Assembly: GCA_964409645.1 (NCBI GenBank)
Contig: CAYPEK010000002.1
Span: forward strand, 62,001 to 126,000
Length of the DNA stretch: 64,000 nucleotides
Direction: 5' to 3'
DNA from: CAYPEK01 sp964409645
Lineage (GTDB): Bacteria; UBP15; UBA6099
Both the position numbers and the translations under genes were made by a program. The notes beneath the pieces are model-generated. The model was not told the DNA's origin and made no database searches. It was given only the letters and a program-made list of their open reading frames with translations. Positions 53,874-63,600 of the stretch are shown here, piece after piece. Position 1 is the stretch's first letter, and every line of letters begins with the position of its first letter.

Positions 53874-54536
53874 ATGGACTTTATCTTCATGCTTACGCGA
53901 AACGATATGACGGTTGAGGACTGCCTCGATGTGTTCGATCTGATAGTGCCGACAGGTGTAAAACACATAGGATGCAAGGATGTGGGAACGGACAAAGAGA
54001 CGCTGCGCGAGCTGATACGGAGGATCAAGGCGGCGGGATGCATCAGCTATCTCGAAGTGGTGAGCACGAGCGCGGAGGCATGTCTGAACTCTGCGCGTGT
54101 GGCGGCGGAAATCGGTGTGGAGCGGCTTCTTGGAGGTACGGATGCAGAGGGGATTCTGAAGGTGCTGGAAGGTACCGGTGTCAAATATTATCCGTTCCCG
54201 GGAAAGCCCGTGGGGCACCCCACGAAACTCGGTGGGAGTCCGGCGGATGTTGCGGCGGACTGTGCGCGTTTCGAAAAACTCGGTTGCGCGGGTGTGGACC
54301 TGCTTGCGTACAGAGCGACCGATGCGGATCCGCTCGATCTCGTGCGTGCGGCGCGGAAGTCGATGAGCGGCTATTTGGTTTGCGCGGGCAGTGTGGATTC
54401 TCCGGAGCGGATCAAAGCGTTGAGCGACGCCGGCGCGGACGCTTTCACGATCGGTTCTGCCGTGTTCGACGGCTCGTTCAGCAAACGCAAGGGCTCGACT
54501 GTATCGCAGCTAAAAGACGTGCTTGCGGCATGCTGA
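53874..54536 (+). CDS. HisA/TrpF-like TIM-barrel protein of unknown function
   Basis: 220 residues from ATG 53874 (GGAGGGCGAT upstream). A (beta/alpha)8-barrel pattern is clear: GVKHIGCKDVG near 30, ISYLEVVSTSAEA near 60, VERLLGGTDAEG near 85, CAGVDLLAYRATDADPLDLV near 145, YLVCAGSVDSPERIKALSDA near 175 and GADAFTIGSAVF near 200. The last two form the standard phosphate-binding site of ribulose-phosphate-type barrels, so the substrate is probably a phosphorylated sugar or polyol. It could be an epimerase, isomerase or aldolase. It opens a cluster with an FGGY kinase, an AraM-like dehydrogenase and a DeoR regulator, which supports a role in the same pathway. A lipid-synthase role (GGGP synthase) was considered and not supported by motifs. 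Confidence 0.78.
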   Translation: MDFIFMLTRNDMTVEDCLDVFDLIVPTGVKHIGCKDVGTDKETLRELIRRIKAAGCISYLEVVSTSAEACLNSARVAAEIGVERLLGGTDAEGILKVLEGTGVKYYPFPGKPVGHPTKLGGSPADVAADCARFEKLGCAGVDLLAYRATDADPLDLVRAARKSMSGYLVCAGSVDSPERIKALSDAGADAFTIGSAVFDGSFSKRKGSTVSQLKDVLAAC

Positions 54537-54591
54537 AAAAACAGCAGTGAACAACCGTGGAAAAGAAAAGGGAAGAGTTTTCTGAACTACT

Positions 54592-54610
54592 GATGAACAC
54601 AGATAAACAC
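54592..54610. repeat. Interspersed repeat GATGAACACAGATAAACAC, copy 1
   Basis: 19 bases identical to 57671-57689. It lies in the 155-bp gap before the FGGY kinase and is followed about 40 bp on by a CTCTGTGC-containing segment. This gives the same layout as in the second copy. Confidence 0.7.
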
Positions 54611-54691
54611 AGAGGTAGATTCGGTCTCACCGTAAAAAGCGGAGTCTTCTCTGAACTCTCTGTGCCGCTGCGTTTAATTTAGAGGTATTCA

Positions 54692-56140
54692 ATGATTATA
54701 GGAATCGATATAGGAACTCAGAGTCTTAAAGCGGTAGTGACGGACGGAGCGCTGAAGGTGCTCGGTGAGTCGTCGCGGGCGTATGGTGTCAGCTACCCGA
54801 AAGCGGGCTGGGCTGAGCAGAACCCGTGCGATTGGGAAGCTGCGTTGGTCGCTGCGGTTGCTGATGCGCTATCGCGAGCCGGTGTGTCGGCGGATGATGT
54901 TAAGGCGCTGGGGATAGTCGGCCAGCTCGACGGTTGCGTGGCGGTCGGCTCAGACGGGCTGCCGGTTTATCCGTGCATTATATGGATGGATCGTAGGGCG
55001 GAGTGGGAGACGAGGGGGATCGACCCCGACGAAATCCGCGAGAAAACCGGCAACTGCCTCGACGCGGGCCATCAGGCTGCGAAAATAAGATGGCTGAAGA
55101 GCAACTGTGCCGGTGCGGCGCGAGAGGCCGTTTTCCATCAGCCGGTGTCCTATCTCGTTTCGCGGCTCACGGGCGCTCACGTTTTCGATTACGGACTGGC
55201 GTCAACGACGATGCTCTGCTCGCTCGAAACGCGTGATTACGACGATGCTCTTTTGGATAAATTCGGTATTCATAGGGAAGAGTTGCCCGCGATCGCTCCG
55301 GCGCATAGTGTCGCCGGTGTTTTGAGTGTTGCGGGGGCGCGTTTGTGCGGGCTGCCTGAAGGCATACCGGTGGCGGTCGGCACGGGAGACGATTTTTCGA
55401 CGCCGCTCGGTGCGGGATATGTCTCGCCGGGAGGCGCGGTTTGCGTTCTGGGAACGGCGGAAGTTGTGGGCGCTCTCGACGCGGCGCCGAAAGTGGACTT
55501 CGGAGGCCTTGTAGAGACGCATTGTTACGCCAACGCCAACTATTTTGTGGAGAATCCGGGTTGGCTGTCCGGAGGCTCGATTTCGTGGTTCATTAAGACA
55601 TTCAATATAAGTGATGTTGCTGAGATGGAGCGGCTTGCGGCAGGTGTGCCCGCGGGTTCGGACGGAGTGGCTTTTATTCCGGCGCTCAGTGGAGCGATGG
55701 CGCCGAAGTGGTCGGCGACGGCGAGGGGGTGCTTCTACGGAATGACAGCGGCACACGGCACGGGTCATCTCGCGCGAGCCGTATTCGAAGGTTGCGCGTT
55801 TGCAATGCGTGACGTACTGGAGCGTTTGCGCGCACTAGGTACGCCGTCTGGAGATGTGATGCTTCTCGGCGGCGGTGCGAAAAGCAGCTTATGGGCGTGC
55901 ATAAGGGCGGATGTCGCGGGTGTGCCGGTTGTTGTGCCGGACCGTGTTGACACTTCGCAAATGGGTGCGGCGATGCTCGCGGCAGTGGCGGGTGGTTTGC
56001 AACCGGATCTCAATGCTTGCGCGGCGCTCGTAAGGGAAGGATCGGTAACGATTTCGCCGAACTACGAGAGGCGAGAAGCTTACGGAATAGCATATTCCAT
56101 CTATAGGAAACTGTTCGATAGTCTCGAACCAATGTTTTGA
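54692..56140 (+). CDS. FGGY-family carbohydrate kinase (xylulokinase-like)
   Basis: 482 residues; ATG 54692 with AGAGGT upstream. N-terminal ATPase fold IIGIDIGTQSLKAVVTDG, QNPCDWEAALVAAV and LGIVGQLDGCVAV; CIIWMDRRAEWE; catalytic base Asp in VAVGTGDDFSTPLGAGYV near 230; C-terminal ATP-binding MLLGGGAKSSLWACIRADV near 390. Closest in feel to xylulokinase/XylB but with changed substrate-loop residues, so the sugar is open: D-xylulose, L-ribulose or a polyol such as erythritol are options. It phosphorylates the imported sugar with ATP in the cytoplasm. The dehydrogenase and barrel genes beside it would act on the phosphorylated product. No sugar transporter of matching type is present in the window. 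Confidence 0.88.
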   Translation: MIIGIDIGTQSLKAVVTDGALKVLGESSRAYGVSYPKAGWAEQNPCDWEAALVAAVADALSRAGVSADDVKALGIVGQLDGCVAVGSDGLPVYPCIIWMDRRAEWETRGIDPDEIREKTGNCLDAGHQAAKIRWLKSNCAGAAREAVFHQPVSYLVSRLTGAHVFDYGLASTTMLCSLETRDYDDALLDKFGIHREELPAIAPAHSVAGVLSVAGARLCGLPEGIPVAVGTGDDFSTPLGAGYVSPGGAVCVLGTAEVVGALDAAPKVDFGGLVETHCYANANYFVENPGWLSGGSISWFIKTFNISDVAEMERLAAGVPAGSDGVAFIPALSGAMAPKWSATARGCFYGMTAAHGTGHLARAVFEGCAFAMRDVLERLRALGTPSGDVMLLGGGAKSSLWACIRADVAGVPVVVPDRVDTSQMGAAMLAAVAGGLQPDLNACAALVREGSVTISPNYERREAYGIAYSIYRKLFDSLEPMF

Positions 56141-56378
56141 GGACGGCAGCGAGGGGCTATAGATAAAAACAGTAGTTGGTAAATAGTAGTCGGGGATTGG
56201 GAGAAACCGAGCCGCGCGCGTAAGCAAGCGGTCACGTGGAAGGATGTATTAACAAAACAAATAAGGGCCGGAAAAGCGGGGACTGGCAACGCGGTTTATG
56301 TAGAGTCTGTATCGCATTGAAACAGCTGGAAAAATACGAGTTGTGTGTAAGCAAGCGTCAACTCAGGCGGTGATAAAA

Positions 56379-57659
56379 ATGAAAAGAGATGAAATTCAGG
56401 AGATAGTAAGCGGGGTTTATCCTGACCCGGACGGCGGCGCGGCACTGAGCGTTCCTACGCGTTCGGTGGTGATACGAGACAGCCTCGCGGGAATGGAAGC
56501 TGACTTGGTTACTTCACTCGGCCTTAAAGGTACGTATGCGGTTGTTAGCGACGTCAACACGCGTACGGCGCTTGGGTTGCGTGTCGAACGGGCGCTCGAA
56601 TCGGCGGGCAAGGTGTTAAGTGTGGTTTTTTCGGGGAGACCGCATGCGGATATCGAGACGGTCACGAAGCTCGAAACTGCTGCATCGGAAGCCGACGTGC
56701 TGATAGCGGTGGGGTCGGGCACCATAAACGATCTCTGCAAGTTCACGGCGGCCCGGACAGGCAGGCCGTATGCTGTGTTCTGCACAGCGCCGTCGATGAA
56801 CGGATACACGTCGGTGAACGCATCGATCACGGAAGGCGGCATGAAGAAGACGCTTCCAGCGAAGGGCGCGGAAGGCGTGTTCGTCGATCTGACGGTTTTT
56901 GCGGGAGCGCCGCCTCGATTGATCCGAGCCGGTCTCGGCGACAGCGTGTGCCGCCCGACGGTGCAGGCGGACTGGCTGCTCGCGCATCTCCTTCTTGGGC
57001 AACCGTACCGTGAGGCTCCGTTCGCGATTCTCGCGCCCCATGAGGCGGAACTGTTCGCGTCCGCGGATGCGTTGCTGAAGGGTGATCTGCGTGCGATGGA
57101 ACTGCTCGCACGTACTCTTATTCTTTCCGGCTTCGGCATGACGATATGCGGGGGCAGCCAACCGGCGAGTCAGGGCGAGCACCTCATCAGCCATTACATG
57201 GACATGTTCGGGTCTGCGGACTGGCCGGAGAGTTTCCACGGCGAACAGATCGGCGTGACGGCGCTTACGATGGCCGAACTTCAGGACCGCGCACTCGGAA
57301 TGGAATCGCCGATGGTAAGTCCATCGACGGATACGGAGGCCGATTTTAAGGCGAGATACGGCGGGCAACTCGGAGCGTTGTGCTGGGCTGAGTTTGTCAA
57401 AAAGCGACTTACCCCGGAGGCGGCGGAGGAGATAAACCGGAAGCTCGAAACCGGATGGAATGAAATTAAGTCGAAAATCGGAAAAGTGGCACGCCCGGCG
57501 GCTGAATTGCGGGATGCTCTCGAGCGTGCGGGAGCGCCGACCGAGCCCGAACAACTCGGCTGGCCGCGTGATTTCTATGCAAAGGCTGTCGCTGGCGCGC
57601 GGGAGATAAGGAACAGGTACACGTTCCTCGATTTCGCGGCAGACTGCGGGATCATTTAA
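56379..57659 (+). CDS. AraM-like glycerol-1-phosphate dehydrogenase family protein
   Basis: 426 residues from ATG 56379 (AGGCGGTG upstream); an in-frame GTG at 56343 is less likely. It has NAD(P)-binding features of the iron-dependent dehydrogenase fold, VLIAVGSGTINDLCKFTAAR near 110-130 and FCTAPSMNGYTSVNASI near 140. Metal ligands are likely in the His-rich blocks GEHLISHYMDMFG near 270 and FHGEQIGVTALTM near 290. AraM/EgsA enzymes reduce dihydroxyacetone phosphate to sn-glycerol 1-phosphate. Next to an FGGY kinase a role in oxidising a phosphorylated polyol is equally possible. It is about 240 bp downstream of the kinase, with a small unexplained gap that holds no gene. Length is typical for AraM. 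Confidence 0.84.
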   Translation: MKRDEIQEIVSGVYPDPDGGAALSVPTRSVVIRDSLAGMEADLVTSLGLKGTYAVVSDVNTRTALGLRVERALESAGKVLSVVFSGRPHADIETVTKLETAASEADVLIAVGSGTINDLCKFTAARTGRPYAVFCTAPSMNGYTSVNASITEGGMKKTLPAKGAEGVFVDLTVFAGAPPRLIRAGLGDSVCRPTVQADWLLAHLLLGQPYREAPFAILAPHEAELFASADALLKGDLRAMELLARTLILSGFGMTICGGSQPASQGEHLISHYMDMFGSADWPESFHGEQIGVTALTMAELQDRALGMESPMVSPSTDTEADFKARYGGQLGALCWAEFVKKRLTPEAAEEINRKLETGWNEIKSKIGKVARPAAELRDALERAGAPTEPEQLGWPRDFYAKAVAGAREIRNRYTFLDFAADCGII

Positions 57660-57670
57660 ATGAAACCACG

Positions 57671-57689
57671 GATGAACACAGATAAACAC
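57671..57689. repeat. Interspersed repeat GATGAACACAGATAAACAC, copy 2
   Basis: Same 19 bases as 54592-54610, located between the dehydrogenase stop and the DeoR start, followed by GTCTCTGAGTTTCTGTGC and CTCTGTG. The tail part partly complements the head, so the element may fold. Confidence 0.7.
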
Positions 57690-57757
57690 GGATTAAGATA
57701 ATGTCTCTGAGTTTCTGTGCACTCTGTGTTTAAATTTTATTTAAGCAGGGACGGGAT

Positions 57758-58528
57758 ATGCGTACGAACGGAAAGAAGACAGACAGGCAGGAGCGGATAG
57801 TGGCGGAGTTGCGGGCGCGGCCGGTGCTTCGCGTGTCCGAACTTGCAGACATGTTCGGAGTAACGACCGAAACCATCAGGCGCGATCTCGATGAACTAAC
57901 CGAACTCGGGCGGATAGCACGCACGCACGGCGGCGCGGCCCCCCGGATTGCGGCAGAACCGGCGATGAATGAGCGTGAGTTGCTATATGTCGATGAACGG
58001 GAGCGGATCGCGCGTGCGGCGGCGGCGATGATTGAGCCGGGATCGGCTGTGATGATCGACTCCGGAGCGACCACGGCTCATTTCGCACGTAGATTGTCGG
58101 CGGACGGAAGGAACCTGACCGTGATAACGAACAGTTTCGCGGTTGCGGTGGCGTGCGCGCGCAACGAATCGATACGGGTTGTGATGTGCCCCGGAGATTA
58201 CAATCCGGCGGAGGGCGGTGTGTACGGCTCTGTGACAGCGGAATTCCTAAAACGCTTCAATGTCGATACGGCGGTGATCGGTGCCGGGGGGATTGCTGAG
58301 CGCGGCGTATCGGACGCCGATCCGGCGGCGGTGTGGGTGAAGCGCGCCATGATGGAACGTGCCGGGCGGAGTATTCTCCTCGCGGATAGCGGCAAATTCG
58401 GCCGCGGCCAACTTGAAATCGTATGCCCGCTGTCGCGTATCAGCGACATTGTTACCGACGCCGCGCCGGACAAATCTCTGAAAAAGGTACTGTCATCGGC
58501 CGGGGTCAAACTTCATATCGCAAAATAA
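57758..58528 (+). CDS. DeoR-family transcriptional regulator
   Basis: 256 residues; ATG 57758 with GGGACGGGAT upstream. The N-terminal winged helix is standard: RQERIVAELRARP near 9 and SELADMFGVTTETIRRDLDE near 28-48, then IARTHGGA. The C-terminal DeoR effector domain has VMIDSGATTAHFARRLS near 95-110, NLTVITNSFAVAVACA and DTAVIGAGGIAERGVSDADP, and the end block ILLADSGKFGRGQLEIVCPL. DeoR proteins repress sugar operons and respond to a phosphorylated sugar. As the last gene of the cluster it most likely controls the kinase, dehydrogenase and barrel genes. It converges on the cytidylyltransferase gene with only 7 bp between stop codons. Confidence 0.92.
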   Translation: MRTNGKKTDRQERIVAELRARPVLRVSELADMFGVTTETIRRDLDELTELGRIARTHGGAAPRIAAEPAMNERELLYVDERERIARAAAAMIEPGSAVMIDSGATTAHFARRLSADGRNLTVITNSFAVAVACARNESIRVVMCPGDYNPAEGGVYGSVTAEFLKRFNVDTAVIGAGGIAERGVSDADPAAVWVKRAMMERAGRSILLADSGKFGRGQLEIVCPLSRISDIVTDAAPDKSLKKVLSSAGVKLHIAK

Positions 58529-58535
58529 CATCCAA

Positions 58536-59240
58536 TTATTTTTTCAGGTAATCGAGGATAACTTCCGCGAGCCGGAAATCTTCTTCGCTGTCCACATCCG
58601 TCGAGTACATGCGGTCCTGAATGTAGCAGCTGACGTTGTCTCCGAGATAGAGGTGGACTCCCATGCGGCCCTCGGTGGCGAACAGAACCGGAACGCGAAC
58701 CGCCATAACGGCGCCGTCGAGCAGGTAAAGCTGTTCGACGTTCTGCCTGCGGTATTCTTTGCATTCCATGTAAGGGATGATGCGGTCGTTCTCGATGCGT
58801 TTCATCCACTGCGGACGCTGGTTTACGCTGAATGCGGTAACCACCGAATCGAAATTTGAGCTGAGTAGCTTATCGACAACCGCGTCGATTGCGCCTTCAG
58901 GGCGGATGGGCACGTTTGCCTGCATGAGTACCGTCACGTCCGTCTCGATGTTCTCCTTCTCGCGGAGTGTGCGCACAACATGGCGCAGTGATTCTTCGAT
59001 CGGGGCGGTGTCTCCGGCGATGTCTTCGGGCCTGCGGATGACCTCGGCTCCGAATTCGAGGGCGACATCAGCTATGTAGTCGGCATCGGTCGAAACAACC
59101 ACGCGGTCGAGGCGCTTCGCCGCGCGTGCGGCTTCGATCACGTATGCGATCATCGGCTTGCCGTTAATCGGTTTTGTGTTTTTACCCGGGAGGCCCTTAC
59201 TGCCGCCCCGTGCCGGAATTACGCCTACAATTATTCCCAT
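58536..59240 (-). CDS. NeuA/KdsB-like CMP-sugar (acylneuraminate) cytidylyltransferase
   Basis: 234 residues; ATG 59240 with GGAGGT upstream. The nucleotide-binding opening GIIVGVIPARGGSKGLPGKN and the KPINGKPMIAYVIEAARAA block are family signatures. VVVSTDADYIADVALEFGAE and EVIRRPEDIAGDTAPIEESL follow. It activates an acidic nonulosonate or a similar sugar with CTP for a glycan or lipopolysaccharide-like polymer. No sialic, pseudaminic or legionaminic synthase gene is in the window, so the exact sugar is unknown. Its promoter region is shared with the divergent UroD-family gene (178 bp). Confidence 0.88.
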   Translation of the reverse strand: MGIIVGVIPARGGSKGLPGKNTKPINGKPMIAYVIEAARAAKRLDRVVVSTDADYIADVALEFGAEVIRRPEDIAGDTAPIEESLRHVVRTLREKENIETDVTVLMQANVPIRPEGAIDAVVDKLLSSNFDSVVTAFSVNQRPQWMKRIENDRIIPYMECKEYRRQNVEQLYLLDGAVMAVRVPVLFATEGRMGVHLYLGDNVSCYIQDRMYSTDVDSEEDFRLAEVILDYLKK

Positions 59241-59418
59241 CTCTGATACCTCCGAACAACGTGTTTGTGATTATACAGGTGTTCATGCCGATTGAACAGA
59301 CATTCCACCCGGATGAAAAAATACTTTTGTGCGCCGCCAAGCGTAATATGAGGTATAATCTGGCATAACAAATAAGGATATATTAGCGTAGCGACAACGG
59401 TATGCGGGAGGATTGAAG

Positions 59419-60507
59419 ATGACTAACAAGGAAAGATTTCTGACAGCGCTCAGGCGGGAGCAGCCCGATGCGGTGCCGTATTGGGAACAGGGCATAAACG
59501 AAGTGTGCATAATTGACGCAGCGGCGCATTTCACGAGCGATCTGCCACCGCGCAAATACGTGCATGAAATGGACACGATGGAGCAGTTCAAGCTGCTGCT
59601 GACACTGAAGAACCTCGTTGAAGAGTTAGACATGGACGCCATGACGGCGCCGACGCTGACTGGCCGTGAATTGCTTGGCGGCAACAAGGTGAGAGACAAG
59701 CTCGGTGTCGTGTCGCAAATTACGCCGCATGGGGAACCGTTTCCCGTGGAAGGGCCGATAAGCGGCCCGGACGACATGAAAGGGTTCAGGTTGCCGGTGC
59801 CTGACGATTCATTCCTGATGGCGGCGCAGTTCGCGGCGGCTCAGGTGGGGTCGAAAAGGGCGGTGGTGCTACATTCGCCGGGACCGTTCAAGATCAGTTG
59901 GTCGCTGCGCGGGAAAATGGAGTCGCTGCTTGCGGATTATGTTCTGCGTCCGCAGCTTGCGCACGATCTGGCAAAGCATGCGACTGAGTACTGTATTTCG
60001 ATTTTCAACAGGGCTTTCAAGTCAGGCGTGGATGCGGTGATACTGGAAGGCGATCTTGCGATGAACCTGAATACGCTGATGTCGCCGAAACACTACCGGG
60101 AATTCATAAAGCCGTATCATCGGGAGATAGCTGAGGCGGTTCATAAGGCGGGCGGCCTGATAGCAAAGCACTCGGACGGGAATCTGTGGCCGATTCTCGA
60201 CGACCTGATAGAGGCCGGATTTGACGGCGTGCATCCGATACAGCCGCAGTGCATGGACATCGGGGATGTGAAGCGGCACTGCGCGGGACGGGTGGCTGTG
60301 CTTGGCAACATCGACTGTATCGGCGTTCTTGTTTCCGGGACGCCTGAGGAAGTAGAGGAAAGTGTGAAGGAAACGATTAAAGTAGCGGCGCCGGGCGGCG
60401 GTTATATTCTGTCATCGTCGAACTCGATACATCCGGATGTCAAACCCGAGAACTTCATAGCGATGTGCCGTGCGGCCCGCAAATACGGGAAATATCCGGT
60501 CGATTGA
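59419..60507 (+). CDS. Uroporphyrinogen decarboxylase (URO-D) family protein
   Basis: 362 residues from ATG 59419 (GGGAGGA upstream); an in-frame TTG two codons earlier is not needed. Opening TNKERFLTALRREQPDAVPY is the standard start of the non-haem UroD/MtaA-like branch. VILEGDLAMNLNTLMSPKHY near 215, GLIAKHSDGNLWPILDDLIE near 255 (the SDGN motif) and GVHPIQPQCMDIGDVKRH near 275 follow, and GGYILSSSNSIHPDVKPEN ends the barrel. Such proteins are mostly corrinoid/methyl-transfer or unknown rather than true HemE. No cobalamin-binding or methyltransferase partner gene is next to it, so function is open. Confidence 0.86.
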   Translation: MTNKERFLTALRREQPDAVPYWEQGINEVCIIDAAAHFTSDLPPRKYVHEMDTMEQFKLLLTLKNLVEELDMDAMTAPTLTGRELLGGNKVRDKLGVVSQITPHGEPFPVEGPISGPDDMKGFRLPVPDDSFLMAAQFAAAQVGSKRAVVLHSPGPFKISWSLRGKMESLLADYVLRPQLAHDLAKHATEYCISIFNRAFKSGVDAVILEGDLAMNLNTLMSPKHYREFIKPYHREIAEAVHKAGGLIAKHSDGNLWPILDDLIEAGFDGVHPIQPQCMDIGDVKRHCAGRVAVLGNIDCIGVLVSGTPEEVEESVKETIKVAAPGGGYILSSSNSIHPDVKPENFIAMCRAARKYGKYPVD

Positions 60508-60671
60508 CGATTGTCAAACAATGAGATTTGTGCAGAATCAAAATTTTGTCGTTTGCCAAGGCGATTATTTTCGTATATTCTTCTGGAAAATATTTATACA
60601 CATTACTTGTTAATTTGATATAATTATATTTTGGTTTTAACATGTAAGTTACATTTTGCAAGGGTAAATAA

Positions 60672-63600
60672 ATGTCTGAAATCAAACCGGCGACGAAGAG
60701 TGGACAAGTTTCACGGCGGCTGACGGAGTTGAGAAACCTGCCTGTTGTGAGCATTACGGACGGGGTCGAGTTAGGCACCGTAAGCAGTTTTTTGCTGGAC
60801 TACGAGCGCGGGCATCTGGCGGCGTTTGTGCTTTCTTCTAGGAAGCCCGGTATCGGAGTTCGCGCTGTGCCGTACAACTCCGTGAGCAGTTTCGGCAGCT
60901 TTGCTGTAACGCTGACCAAGGCGGGCGACGTATGCGACCTCACGGATAATAAGGAACTGCTTGCGCTCTTCGAGAAGGATGTTCCACTGCTTGGTTCGAA
61001 GGTTTGCTTTGAAAATGACGACAGGATTGTAGGGTTTGTTAAGGACGTATCGGTGAGCCTCGAAGACGGCTCTTTGCTTCTTCTGACAGTGACGAGCGAT
61101 ACCGGGTTTACATCGCCGTACCGGGCGACGGTGCCGTTCAGCACGGTGAAATCGGTGACGAAGGATGTGGTGGTGCTGAGCGGGGATCAGCGCCTGAGCT
61201 ACCGGAAGGAAGGCGTGCTCGCGAGGTCCGAAGACAGGAGCGGCGGGTTCGTTCCGCTGGTTCTAGAAGATGCCAAGTGGAGGGAAACGCTCGATGAGCG
61301 GATCCGTGAGGCGATGGAAAAGGTCCACAGGGAACTGAAAGATCGTTTCTTCGCGGATCACGAGCAATTTTATCTTTCGCACGAAAAGGAGAGAATTCTC
61401 GCGGAGCTGACGAAGGCGCTGTACGGGAAGATCGAAGAGTATTACGAGAAGAAATTCAATGACACGGCGCAGGCATTCAAGGAATTGCTTATGGACGCCG
61501 CGCGCAACTTCGTCAGCGAAGAGAAATTCGCGGAGGAGATTTCAGCGACAAAATCGGCGCGCGAAGCTGACAAGCTGGAGATTGAAACAAAGACAGTCGC
61601 CGAGGTGGAGTCGGTTAAAGCGGGCGCGGATGACGCGATATCGAGAGTCAAAGCTGAAGTGGCAAGGATTGAATCGACGTATGCGGAGACTCTGAAAAAC
61701 GAGATCGAAGCGGTGACTCGAAAACTGAACGCGACGATCGGCACGCGCATTGACGCGCTCAGATCGGATATTTCCGTGATAAGGCAGGAGATCGACGAGC
61801 GGACAGACACGCGGGTGTTGTCCTTGACGGCATCCGTGCAGGAGTTCGAGCGCGGAATATCGAAACAGATTGAGGCGATACGTGAATCTGTAGCTTCGGA
61901 GTCCGAGAAGGTTGCGTCGGATGCAGCAAAATCAGTCGTGGAATTAGAGAAGAAAACAGTGGAATTCGAGGGTAAAATTACGGAATACGAGAAAGAATCC
62001 GCGGAGAATGGCCGGTTGCTGAAAGAGGACATTCTCAATAATATGGATGCGCTGAAAGCCGAGCTTGAAACCGGAATAGCCGGTTTTAAATCCGATCTCG
62101 AAAACGCGATGGCCGCGTTGCGGAGTGAAAATGAGTCTCGTATCGGCGACGCTGAAGCGCGGACGGATGCGCTTGTTAAATCGGTCCGGGAAGATGTTGG
62201 CCACATTTCGGTCACAACGCTGCGGCACGACGAATACGACGGTGAGCGAAAGAAGACGGAAGAAAGCCTTGCCGCGTTTGGCGTGGTGGTGGAAAACCTG
62301 CGCGGGGAGATCGAATCGCGCATGGAAGAGATTGCAGCAAGGATTCCGTCGATCGATCCGGAAGCGGTTCGCAATGAACTACGGGGCGAGATGAAGGAAA
62401 AGCTATCGCAGCTTGTTACGGTTGAGGAAGTCAAAATCCTCCGTGAATCGCTGATCGGCAGGGTGGAATCCGAGCTGGTGGACGGTATTTCGCGCGCGCG
62501 GAACGAATTCGACGCTAAACTCGTGGAAACAAGCGGTTCGCTGGTTAAGGAAGTTGAGAAGGTGGCGGGCGCGCTCGAAGAAAATCGTGCGGCTTTGCGA
62601 AACGACGTGGAAGGTCTTATGTCCTTGATCGAGGCGCTGAAAGGCGAAATTGAGGATAAGGTTTCGGAAAAGGCGTTGGCAACGCTGGGATCGGCGCGTG
62701 AGGAACTGCGGAGCGGAATTGAAAATTTGTCCGCGACGATGGGGCAACTGAGGGAAGAAATTGAAGAAAAAACATCAGTGAAGCTTACTGATGGGCTCGA
62801 AACAGCGCGCGTGAATCTGCGCTATGAGGTGGAAACTCTGACCGCCGCCATTGATTTGCTGAAAGGCGAAATTGAAGAAAAAGCCACGGCAAAAGCTGCC
62901 GCCGCTGTTGAGTTTGTGAAAAACATTGCCGAAAAGATTGAGGGCGAAATTGCCGGGCTTGCCTCCGAGGTGGTGAAAGAGTCGGATTTCCGCGCGGAGA
63001 GCGAAAAGACGGCGGAGAAATACGAGGAGTTGCTGAAGAAACTGGAAAGCCGTTTCGGGGAGCTTGCCGAGCGGATCCCGGAATTCGATCCTGCCGGTTT
63101 CAGGTCGGAGATGATGGAACTCCTTCAGTCATTCGCTCGACACGACGATCTCGAAGCGGCTGGCGAATCGCTCCGCGTGGGAATGAAAAACGAGATCGAG
63201 GAAGCATCCATGCAAGCCGGCAGTGCTATAGCTGCGCTTGAGGGCAGGCTTAGCCGTCTGCCTGAGATAACGCCCGAAGACCTGAGTGCGTTCAAGAAAA
63301 CGGTGTTCGACGAAACGATAGGCCGTGCGGGCGAGATGTTCGCGGACGCTGAAAAACAGCTTGCCGAGCTGGGAGATAAAATACACGGAGCGCTGTCTCT
63401 GCTCGAAGAAAAAGCGTCGATTGCCGAAATAGACAGCATCAAGGAAGAGATCACTGAAAAATTCGAGGAAAAAGCATCGCTTACTGAACTGGAATACATA
63501 AAAGAGGATATCACAAAGCGGTTTGAGGAGAAGGCGTCGATTGAGGAAATAGAAGGGATAAAAGGAGCGTTCGAGGAGCGGTTCGATGAGAAGGCAGGAT

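Noticed and set aside
53874..57659. Archaeal-type lipid pathway (TIM barrel as GGGP synthase plus glycerol-1-phosphate dehydrogenase)
   Set aside because: The barrel lacks the GGGP synthase motifs and the FGGY kinase plus DeoR context fits sugar catabolism better.
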